A stretch of DNA of 64,000 nucleotides from Halobacillus litoralis (GTDB lineage Bacteria; Bacillota; Bacilli; Bacillales; Halobacillaceae), in NCBI RefSeq assembly GCF_020524085.2, contig NZ_CP129016.1:1544001-1608000 (forward strand), in the 5' to 3' direction. Each line of letters opens with the position of its first letter. Position 1 is the first letter of the stretch. Shown piece by piece: positions 15,975 to 23,431 of the stretch. A model generated the notes under the pieces. It was given only the letters and a program-made list of their open reading frames with translations. It ran no database searches and was not told the DNA's origin. Position numbers and translations under genes: made by a program.

Positions 15975-17180
15975 TTAAGGATTGTAATAATAATCAGGAT
16001 CATTCATGAAGCGGTTAAAGACATTCCATCCTTGTTGCTCTTTAACTTCATAGGTTTCAGTATTCGTGGCTGCTCCATTTTCAAAATTAATTTTCCAATC
16101 GTTAATAAAGAAAGACCAGGTTGAATTATTGTAAATGATGGTTTGGAAATGGTTATCCTTTACATGTTTGATCCCGTCTTGTGCGAAGCAGAACATAGAG
16201 TTATCTGTATCCATAACCCCAATTCTATTCATCTCTCCATTTTTTGCATAAAATAATTGTCCACACGTCACATTGGAGCTCTGAACTTCTGTTGCAACTA
16301 ATACATCAGGATTACTATCAAGGACATACAAGTTTTGTTGTGATTCGTTGTATGTGAAGCTTCCGATGGCAACTTTTTGATCCATCGGCGACGAGTCGCC
16401 TAGTTGTAATGTCATTTCATAATAGCCTGAATGGAGAATGTCCCCTTCGTTGGCTCCAGCCCAAGGCAAGTCATTGATTGTCGTTTTCTCGTTATCTGCA
16501 AATACCCGAAGTTTATAAGAACGGTGAAGGCCGTCAAACGTAGTTTCCAATCGTGCAGGTGAACCTGGTACACGAAACTCTGGATTGATGGTAGCACCTA
16601 AAACTTTGGCAAATGCAGCACGAGTAATATCATTTCATGGTTTGAATGTTCCATCCGTGTACCCGTTAATAATCCCTTTAGAATTTAAGTCCAAGATACT
16701 CTCCTGTGCCCATGGGAATATATGATCATCAGTAAATCCCTGAGGGTTCCCTTCACGGTTGATGGAATACGCACGGTCTACGATGAGAGTCACTTCAGCT
16801 CGGGTTATGTATGCATTCGGTTTAAAAGTCTGGTCTGGATATCCAGAAATGATTCCCTTTTCATACGCGACACGAACAGCATCTGAATAATACTTGCCCT
16901 TTGGAACATCCACAAACGGATTGCTTTGTTGCGGAGCAGCTTCTGGATATAAGTCTTTGATCACCATTAAAGCCACTTGGCCCCGAGTTACTTCTTCCTT
17001 CGGTTTAAATGATCCATCGGGATATCCGCTAATGATTCCATGATTGCTCAAATATAAGATTTCACTTTTGGCCCATGGTACCTGATCTAAATCCGGGTAA
17101 GATTCCGACGCGTTCACAGTGAGCATCGGAATTGTAAGGAAAACATAGAGTACGAAAATTGATGATAAGATTTTCTTCAA
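15975..17180 (-). pseudogene. SLH-domain surface protein interrupted by an in-frame TGA
   Basis: One reading frame runs from TTG 17180 (GGAGGAA six bases upstream) to TAA at 15975, broken only by a TGA at 16635-16637. Before the stop are a signal peptide and two and a half SLH repeats (GYPDGSFKP, GYPDQTFKP, GYTDGTFKP). After it, in the same frame, the third repeat continues as NDITRAAFAKVLGATI, followed by a C-terminal domain of about 200 residues of unknown type. The stop replaces one codon between FKP and NDITRA. It could be a nonsense mutation, a base-calling error, or a readthrough site. Translation from an internal ATG at 16550 would give only the unanchored C-terminal domain. Confidence 0.85.
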
Positions 17181-17431
17181 AGTAGATTCCTCCTTCTTTT
17201 CTAGGTCTAATTATAGTAGATAACCAGACGGAATGGTAATTTTATACTGGAATTCCATAACAGTAACAGTTCTGAATTACTAGATTGAGTGCTAGTTTTT
17301 TTAAGTACATTCAGTAGCATCCTATAAATATCCATGTTTCTCCTATTACATATTTATGAATTGATACCAAGAATGGAAGAGTAACTTCTTTTATTATGAG
17401 GGGTTTTTCTCCACCAAGTTATTTTTAAATA

Positions 17432-17461
17432 CAAAAAAGAAGGCCGTAAAATACGGCCTTC
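17432..17461 (-). terminator. Terminator of the succinate-semialdehyde dehydrogenase operon
   Basis: GAAGGCCGTA and TACGGCCTTC form the stem; the minus strand continues with TTTTTT. The 17181-17431 interval shows nothing else beyond the SLH gene's leader. Confidence 0.9.
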
Positions 17462-17474
17462 CCTTCCATACACT

Positions 17475-18893
17475 TTACAACCCTACTGATATATATTTTG
17501 TCTCCAAATATTCCTCAATCCCATGGTGACCGCCTTCCCGGCCTAAACCACTCTGTTTAAACCCACCAAATGGTGCTTGTGGCGTGGAAGGGAGTCCGTC
17601 ATTGAGTCCGACTATTCCGTATTCCAGTTGCTCACAGATTCGGATGCCTTTTGTCAGGTTCTCTGTGAAACAGTAAGCTGCTAGACCGTAGATCGAATCA
17701 TTGGCTCTTTGAAGCGCTTCCTCTTCGGTCTTGAATGTAGTGATGGGAACAACGGGACCAAAGGTTTCTTCGTTCATGCAAATCATCTCATCATTGGCGC
17801 TTGTAATCACAACTGGATCCTGGAAGAGTCCTTCCTGTTCAGATCCTTGATAGACAATTCGTCCACCTTTTTCAGTGGCATCTTCTACGTGTTTTTGGAC
17901 TTTGGCTACCGCTTTTTCATCTATAAGCGGACCAAGATCAACACCTTCTTCGAGCCCGTTTCCTACTTTAAGTTTCTTCACTTCTTCTACAAACCTGTCC
18001 GTAAAGGATTCCACGATTGATTCGTGGACGTAAATCCGGTTGGAGCAAACGCAAGTCTGACCGGCATTCCTGAATTTCGCACCGATGACACCTGCTACGG
18101 CTTTATCAAGATCAGCGTCATCCATCACAATGACGGGGGCGTGGCCGCCAAGCTCAAGGGATATTTTTTTCACTGTGTCAGCTGACCCTTTCATCAAAAG
18201 TTTCCCAACTTCTGTCGATCCTGTAAACGTTAACTTCCGGACACGATCATCTTCCAACCATGATTCCCCGATAGCTTTCGGATCACCTGTCACGACGTTG
18301 ATCACTCCTTTTGGCATACCTGCCTCTTCCGCAAGAGCAGCCAATTTGATTGCGGTGATCGGTGTTTGTTCGGCAGGCTTGATGACAACGGTGCATCCTG
18401 TAGCGAGCGCAGGTGCGACTTTTCTAGTAATCATCGCCGCTGGGAAGTTCCACGGAGTAATGACGGCTACAACTCCGACGGGTTGTTTATGGACAAACAA
18501 TCGTTTGTTTCGCTGTGTAGCAGGTATTTGTTCGCCATAGACACGTTTGGCTTCCTCGGCATACCAGGAGATGAATCCGTTGGCGTAGTTCATTTCCCCA
18601 AGGGATTCTTTCAACGGCTTCCCTTGCTCCTGGGTCATGGTGCGCGCGAGGTCTTCCTTATGTTCATTGATAAGGTCGAACCACTTTCGAATGACTTCGC
18701 TTCGTTCATAGGCAGAGAATTGCGACCAGTTTTTGAAAGCATCAGATGCCGCATCGACCGCTTGTTCAGCTTCGTTTTTTCCGCCTTTTGGAACGGTCGC
18801 CATCACCTCCAGGTTCGAGGGATTGGTGACTTCAATTGTAGGGAGGTTGTGCCCTGAGTCTTGTCCATTTATTTTCATATAATAGCTTTCCAT
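17475..18893 (-). CDS. gabD: NAD(P)-dependent succinate-semialdehyde dehydrogenase (472 aa)
   Basis: An aldehyde dehydrogenase of normal length with catalytic Glu247 (SLELGGHAP) and Cys281 (NAGQTCVCS), and the nucleotide-binding segment FTGSTEVGK. The pattern GGHAPVIVMDDADLDKAV and the C-terminal PFGGFKQSGLGREGGHHGIEEYLE fit the GabD subfamily, which oxidises succinate semialdehyde to succinate. It is the last gene of a three-gene operon after a permease and an Fe-dependent alcohol dehydrogenase. That order fits 4-hydroxybutyrate to succinate semialdehyde to succinate. The semialdehyde substrate is a family inference; glutarate semialdehyde is an alternative. Confidence 0.85.
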   Translation of the reverse strand: MESYYMKINGQDSGHNLPTIEVTNPSNLEVMATVPKGGKNEAEQAVDAASDAFKNWSQFSAYERSEVIRKWFDLINEHKEDLARTMTQEQGKPLKESLGEMNYANGFISWYAEEAKRVYGEQIPATQRNKRLFVHKQPVGVVAVITPWNFPAAMITRKVAPALATGCTVVIKPAEQTPITAIKLAALAEEAGMPKGVINVVTGDPKAIGESWLEDDRVRKLTFTGSTEVGKLLMKGSADTVKKISLELGGHAPVIVMDDADLDKAVAGVIGAKFRNAGQTCVCSNRIYVHESIVESFTDRFVEEVKKLKVGNGLEEGVDLGPLIDEKAVAKVQKHVEDATEKGGRIVYQGSEQEGLFQDPVVITSANDEMICMNEETFGPVVPITTFKTEEEALQRANDSIYGLAAYCFTENLTKGIRICEQLEYGIVGLNDGLPSTPQAPFGGFKQSGLGREGGHHGIEEYLETKYISVGL

Positions 18894-18910
18894 GTTTGGC
18901 CTCCTAATGA

Positions 18911-20296
18911 TTATGAGATCTTTCTATCCTTTTCTTCGAGATCTTTCGTGAAAATCTCGTCGTTTTCTCCGGAGAAGAACTGCTTGCCATAGACTAATAG
19001 TGTAAGCAGTACGCCGACAGCGAAGGCCCAGGTCGCGCCTTTCGTTGCTAAAACGGCTCCGATGATTCCGGCGATTCCAAGGTCACGGTGGCTGCGGGAT
19101 TCCAGAATCCCTACACGGACACTGACATACCCCTGAATAAGCAGAGTTAACGCGAGTGCAATGCCTAGAATCGGTTCAACAAGAGTGACAATAGGCATCA
19201 AGATTAACCCTGTATTCGTACCCCAGCGGAACGATCCGGATCCGCCGAAGAGGGAATGCATGGCTTTTTTCCCTTCTTTGAAACGCTCAATGACAACGAC
19301 CTGCATGGCTGCCCAAAGGGGTCCGGCCATGGTCACATCAGGACCGAGGATACTCATAATGGAATTACGACCACCGAAAATCAAGTGTGCACGGTTCTCG
19401 TTATAGTCAATTTTCTCGTCTTGACGGACATCATCAGCTTCAGCAATCAATGCTTTACTCTGCAATACGTCGCCGAACAGTACAATATAAGCAGCTAATA
19501 CGGTCGGGATGGCTTGAACAAAAAGCATGAGCGAAGGGAAGCCTACCCCGAAGACCGTGTATTCACTCCACAAAGTGCCGAAGTCAGGATTGATCAGTCC
19601 CCACTCAATGGTCGGCCAAGGAGCTTCTCCGAAAAGAGGACCAATGACAACTGCTAGAATAATAATAGGAAAGATACCTAGTTTTCCAATAAGTCCCCAA
19701 ACCGCACTTGAATTTTTCAGTTTATTGAAATGTTTAGAGAAAATAATGTAGAAAGCAATTCCCACAGCAATGGAAATCGTCCAAGGGAACGATTCGAATC
19801 GTCCGCCTACTTCAAAGACAGAAATGACAGCGGCAAAACCGGCTCCTAGAATGACCCCGGATTTAATGGCGGGAGGCACAAAGGAAACGACTTTCTTTGC
19901 AAGTCCTGTGGCCCCTAATAGGATAGAAAACAATCCGAGTGTTAGCTGGAAGGCGACGAGGGCATGAACCCGGTCAACGCCTTCAGGGAAGGTGGATACA
20001 TAAGCCATGATGAGAGGGATTGCTGGGGTGATCCATCCCGGCACTACAGGATCTCCGAGTAAGTGGTGAGTCAAGTATAGAATTCCATTTAGTAGCACGA
20101 CAGCCAGCGCCACTTCAAAGGGCATGCCAAGCAATTCAATCATTAACGGAATGGCGGCCAAGTCCACAGCGCACATCATCAGTCCTTGAACATAGTCCGG
20201 CCATTCGAATTTGTAATGCACAAAAGGGAGTCTTAGTTTAAATGGTCCTAACGGAATGTAAGGAGATTCTTCTCCATGTTTTCGATTTTTCCACAT
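18911..20296 (-). CDS. NCS2/SLC23-like permease (461 aa)
   Basis: A multi-spanning membrane protein with about 12-14 hydrophobic segments. The overall layout (PGWITPAIPLIM near the first third, SFVPPAIKSGVILGAGFAAVI in the middle, GGRNSIMSILGPDVTMAGP later) resembles the nucleobase-ascorbate/xanthine-uracil and sulfate-permease-like fold, but it is divergent from known purine carriers. It lies between an Fe-alcohol dehydrogenase and a succinate-semialdehyde dehydrogenase gene under a sigma-54 promoter. A carboxylate such as 4-hydroxybutyrate is therefore a more likely cargo than a nucleobase; that is inference from context. Confidence 0.75.
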   Translation of the reverse strand: MWKNRKHGEESPYIPLGPFKLRLPFVHYKFEWPDYVQGLMMCAVDLAAIPLMIELLGMPFEVALAVVLLNGILYLTHHLLGDPVVPGWITPAIPLIMAYVSTFPEGVDRVHALVAFQLTLGLFSILLGATGLAKKVVSFVPPAIKSGVILGAGFAAVISVFEVGGRFESFPWTISIAVGIAFYIIFSKHFNKLKNSSAVWGLIGKLGIFPIIILAVVIGPLFGEAPWPTIEWGLINPDFGTLWSEYTVFGVGFPSLMLFVQAIPTVLAAYIVLFGDVLQSKALIAEADDVRQDEKIDYNENRAHLIFGGRNSIMSILGPDVTMAGPLWAAMQVVVIERFKEGKKAMHSLFGGSGSFRWGTNTGLILMPIVTLVEPILGIALALTLLIQGYVSVRVGILESRSHRDLGIAGIIGAVLATKGATWAFAVGVLLTLLVYGKQFFSGENDEIFTKDLEEKDRKIS

Positions 20297-20326
20297 TTGG
20301 ATTACCTCTTTTCTTTGAGATTTAAT

Positions 20327-21475
20327 CTAGTAAGCGGATTGGTAGATCTTTTCAATCTGTTCCTTAGACAACTTGCGGGGGTTATTATTCAACAGACGTT
20401 CGATTTTGCTGGCATCTTCGGCCATTTCTGTAATCGCGCTTTCTGGAATATCGAAAGAACGAAGACCAGATGGGATGTTGACTTCCTGACATAAGCGTTC
20501 CATAGCTTGGACAGCCTGATCCGCGGCTTCTTTATCGGAAAGTCCAGCGGTGTTTTCTCCAAGGGCTGTAGCAATTTCTCGAAAGCGCTCCACACAAGCA
20601 ATTTTATTCCACTCCATAACATAGGGAAGAAGCAGAGCATTACTGACCCCATGGGCGATGTGGTATCGTCCACCGAGTGGATAGGCGAGGGCATGAACTG
20701 CTCCAACACCTGCATTTCCAAAGGCCATCCCCGCCATCAAGCTTGCGGTGGCCATGTTTTCCCGGGCTTCCAAATGATCCGGGTTGGCGTAGGCTTTCGG
20801 TAAATTTTTCGCGATCATTTTCATCGCGTGGATCGCCAATGCGTCGGTGATCGGGGAAGCGTGAACAGAAATGTAAGCTTCAATGGCATGCACTAGAGCG
20901 TCGACGCCGCTCGCAGCCGTTACCGACGGGGGCATGGTGAGTGTCATTTCAGGCGCGATGATGGCGACATCCGGCAGCAAGTGATCACTGACCATGCCTT
21001 TTTTTAACTGGGCTTCTGTATCTGAAAGAATGGATATGTTCGTCACTTCAGATCCTGTACCTGCCGTAGTAGGAAGGGTGATGATGGGCGCACCTTTAGC
21101 TGGTACGAGATCCGTGCCGAGGAGTTCTGATAATTCACCTTCGAATGGGGCGAATGCGGAAGCGCTTTTGGCGATGTCGATGGCACTTCCTCCACCGATC
21201 GCAATCAATCCATCATGGCCGCCATTTAGGAATGTTTGAGAACATTCCTCTACAATCCCCAATTCAGGATCTGGTTTCACACCATTAAAGACTTCATAAC
21301 TCTTCCCTTTCAATAGGGAGGTGACTTGATCGACCACCCCGACCTGCTGGAGGATTTCATCCGTGACAATCAAAGGATTGGATACACCCAGCCGTTCTAT
21401 TTCCTCAAGAAGGGTTTCGGTAGCTCCATGACCTGTAATTAATTTGTTGGCAATTTTAAATGTTGAGATAGACAT
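20327..21475 (-). CDS. Iron-containing alcohol dehydrogenase, probable 4-hydroxybutyrate dehydrogenase
   Basis: A group III Fe-dependent alcohol dehydrogenase (382 aa). It has the NAD-binding segment GGGSAIDIAKSA, the TTAGTGSEVTNISI motif and metal ligands in HAIEAYIS and YHIAHGVSNALLLPYVMEWN. I chose ATG 21475 because AAGGAG lies about ten bases upstream; an in-frame ATG at 21523 overlaps the -12 side of the sigma-54 promoter. The enzyme should oxidise a primary hydroxy-acid to its semialdehyde for the downstream dehydrogenase. First gene of the operon, it is driven by the sigma-54 promoter at 21512-21528 and probably repressed through the cre at 21572-21585. The exact alcohol is inferred. 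Confidence 0.85.
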   Translation of the reverse strand: MSISTFKIANKLITGHGATETLLEEIERLGVSNPLIVTDEILQQVGVVDQVTSLLKGKSYEVFNGVKPDPELGIVEECSQTFLNGGHDGLIAIGGGSAIDIAKSASAFAPFEGELSELLGTDLVPAKGAPIITLPTTAGTGSEVTNISILSDTEAQLKKGMVSDHLLPDVAIIAPEMTLTMPPSVTAASGVDALVHAIEAYISVHASPITDALAIHAMKMIAKNLPKAYANPDHLEARENMATASLMAGMAFGNAGVGAVHALAYPLGGRYHIAHGVSNALLLPYVMEWNKIACVERFREIATALGENTAGLSDKEAADQAVQAMERLCQEVNIPSGLRSFDIPESAITEMAEDASKIERLLNNNPRKLSKEQIEKIYQSAY

Positions 21476-21511
21476 CGAATTGATTCTCCTTTCTCTGGTT
21501 ACTTTTATACA

Positions 21512-21528
21512 TGCAAATTTCATGCCAA
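21512..21528 (-). promoter_or_regulatory. Sigma-54 (SigL) promoter
   Basis: On the minus strand TTGGCATGAAATTTGCA has GG and GC separated by ten bases, matching the -24/-12 consensus. It lies 37 bases before the alcohol dehydrogenase start, and the neighbouring gene encodes a sigma-54 activator. Confidence 0.92.
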
Positions 21529-21571
21529 CTTATAAAAAGTCTGAAAATACAGGCAATTAAAAGGATGTTTC

Positions 21572-21585
21572 TGAAAGCGCTATCA
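21572..21585 (-). promoter_or_regulatory. cre box (CcpA site) behind the sigma-54 promoter
   Basis: TGAAAGCGCTATCA matches the TGWAANCGNTNNCA consensus at every fixed position. It lies about 45 bases upstream of the -24 element. CcpA bound here could block contact between activator and polymerase, as reported for the levanase operon of Bacillus subtilis. Confidence 0.8.
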
Positions 21586-21602
21586 TTAAAGGGTTTAATT
21601 TT

Positions 21603-21618
21603 GATTCATATTTTAATC
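21603..21618. promoter_or_regulatory. Possible activator-binding site (UAS)
   Basis: GATTCATATTTTAATC is an imperfect palindrome (GATT/AATC ends) about 75-90 bases upstream of the sigma-54 promoter, the usual distance for an enhancer site. This is a positional guess. Confidence 0.35.
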
Positions 21619-21621
21619 GAA

Positions 21622-21662
21622 AATGGGGAGGGTGATTAAAAAAATAATCACTCTCCCCATTT
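21622..21662 (-). terminator. Hairpin overlapping the end of the activator gene
   Basis: AATGGGGAGGGTGATT and AATCACTCTCCCCATT form a 16-bp stem with one mismatch, containing the stop codon of the activator gene. A short TTTT follows on the minus strand. It should end the activator transcript before the sigma-54 promoter. Confidence 0.7.
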
Positions 21663-23243
21663 CTTCATCTTCTGAACAATTGTAGACTGACTTACTTGCA
21701 AAGCTTCCGCTGCTTTTCGTGTTGTTTTATAAATCCAGAGTGCTTTTGTAATCTTCTCGCGTTCTAGTTCTTCCACTGCTTGTTTTAATGGAACAATGTC
21801 GTCATCATCTTTTGACCTTGAGCGCTTTCTTGCATGGATAAGTTCTCCTGGAAGCTGATCTCTTTCGATTTCCTCTGATGGGGAAATGACGACTAATTGC
21901 TCCATCAAATTTTTTAACTCGCGGATATTCCCAGGCCATTCATAGTCCGATAGAAGGTCCAAGGCATCTAAACTTAATGATCGGTCCATTCCATATGATG
22001 AAGAATATTCTTCTAAAAAGAGCTGCGCAAGTGGAATGATTTCTTTCTTTCGTTGTCGAAGTGGAGGGACATGGATAGGTACGACGTTGATCCGATAATA
22101 CAAATCTTCACGGAATTCCCCGGATGCCACCAATTTTTTCAGGTCCTTGTGAGAAGCTGCCAGAATACGGACATTGATATGTTTGAGCTTCGACGAGCCG
22201 ACAGGATAAAATGCCTGGTCTTCAATGACTTTCAACAGTTTGACCTGTAATTCTAGAGGAAGATCTCCGATTTCATCTAAAAACAGGGTCCCGTGGTCGG
22301 CAACTTCAAGGAGTCCCTTTTTCCCTTTTGTTAAAGCTCCTGTAAATGCGCCCGGTTCATAACCGAACAATTCAGCTTCGATTAAATTAGAAGGAAGAGC
22401 TCCGCAATTCAGTTCCAAAAAATTTTGTTGGGATCGTGGGGATTTTTCGTGGATGTGTTTGGCGATCATTGTTTTTCCTACACCCGTCTCTCCGTGCAAG
22501 AGAACTTGGGCATCGGTTTTGGCTACACGCTCAATGATGGTGATGATTTCTTTCATCTTTTCACTCGTATAGAAGGGGAAAGCTTCCGATTTGGAGTACG
22601 CCTCCTTTGAACTTTGACGGAGGTTCTTCAACTCCTGGAGGTCTTCCATTTCATGCTTTAATTCAAGAAGCTCGGTAATGTCTCTGACACTATTGATGAC
22701 GTATAGGATTTCTTGATTTTTGGAAAAGATTGGAGTCCCTGAAACAATGATATTCCGACCGTTGGAGATTTTCTGCATCAAGGTGACAGGGCGCTTTTCT
22801 TTGATCACCTGAAGAGAAGCAGACTTGGAAATGTACTCTGCTTTTATGATGTCATTCATATGATAGCCGATTAGTTGATCGGAACGGAGGTCGGTAATCC
22901 TTTCATAGGATTGGTTGACCATCACTGTAATCCCTTCACCATTCGTGATAAAAACACCATCATGAAGGGAATTGATGATATCGTTGAATATCGGGCTTTC
23001 CAAAATTTCGCTATATTGATGGTCGTTGGATTGTGTGGTGGCAGCATATTCTCGTAATGGTCCATCTATGATCTGTTCCAGTGTTTTATAGAGACTTCCT
23101 CCCTCAATGAAGTCTTGTAGATCATCGGGAGATAATCTGCCAACGACGTCTCCATTGTCGTTCACGACTTCAATGCTATCTTTATTAGAATCCGAAAACA
23201 GTTCAATCGCACGGTTTATTTGATCATGGATATGTAAGGGCAT
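21648..23243 (-). CDS. Sigma-54-dependent transcriptional activator with PAS sensor (531 aa)
   Basis: An enhancer-binding protein. Residues ~22-46 resemble half a CBS domain (IEVVNDNGDVVGRLSPDDL), a PAS domain spans ~82-195 (NSLHDGVFITNGEG, VRDITE), and the AAA+ domain starts near 230. It has Walker A GETGVGKT (251-258), the sigma-54 contact loop GAFTGA (298-303) and Walker B GTLFLDEIGD. A Fis-type helix-turn-helix ends the protein (TTRKAAEALQVSQSTIVQKM). GGAGG sits ahead of ATG 23243. It lies directly upstream of the operon with the sigma-54 promoter, so it almost surely activates it. The ligand sensed by the N-terminal part is unknown. Confidence 0.93.
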   Translation of the reverse strand: MPLHIHDQINRAIELFSDSNKDSIEVVNDNGDVVGRLSPDDLQDFIEGGSLYKTLEQIIDGPLREYAATTQSNDHQYSEILESPIFNDIINSLHDGVFITNGEGITVMVNQSYERITDLRSDQLIGYHMNDIIKAEYISKSASLQVIKEKRPVTLMQKISNGRNIIVSGTPIFSKNQEILYVINSVRDITELLELKHEMEDLQELKNLRQSSKEAYSKSEAFPFYTSEKMKEIITIIERVAKTDAQVLLHGETGVGKTMIAKHIHEKSPRSQQNFLELNCGALPSNLIEAELFGYEPGAFTGALTKGKKGLLEVADHGTLFLDEIGDLPLELQVKLLKVIEDQAFYPVGSSKLKHINVRILAASHKDLKKLVASGEFREDLYYRINVVPIHVPPLRQRKKEIIPLAQLFLEEYSSSYGMDRSLSLDALDLLSDYEWPGNIRELKNLMEQLVVISPSEEIERDQLPGELIHARKRSRSKDDDDIVPLKQAVEELEREKITKALWIYKTTRKAAEALQVSQSTIVQKMKKWGE

Positions 23244-23360
23244 GTTTTGACCTCCGTATAGGGCTGATATGTCATTTTATCATATTCGTAATAGGAGGGA
23301 GGCATCCTTCGTTTAAGGAGGAGGGAAAGCTTAAGCTTAGATAGGTAGGTGAAATGGCAT

Positions 23361-23390
23361 AAAGAAAAAGCACCCCTGAATGAGGTGCTT
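23361..23390 (-). terminator. Terminator of the acyltransferase gene
   Basis: AAGCACC and GGTGCTT close a short stem; the minus strand continues TTTTTCTTT. It lies 42 bases beyond the stop at 23432. Confidence 0.8.
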
Positions 23391-23431
23391 GAGACTTACA
23401 TAAAGATTTGGAAAGTAATTACGAAATTCAA

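Noticed and set aside
18911-20296. Calling the permease a xanthine or uracil carrier
   Set aside because: The family resemblance is distant and every neighbour points to hydroxy-acid catabolism.
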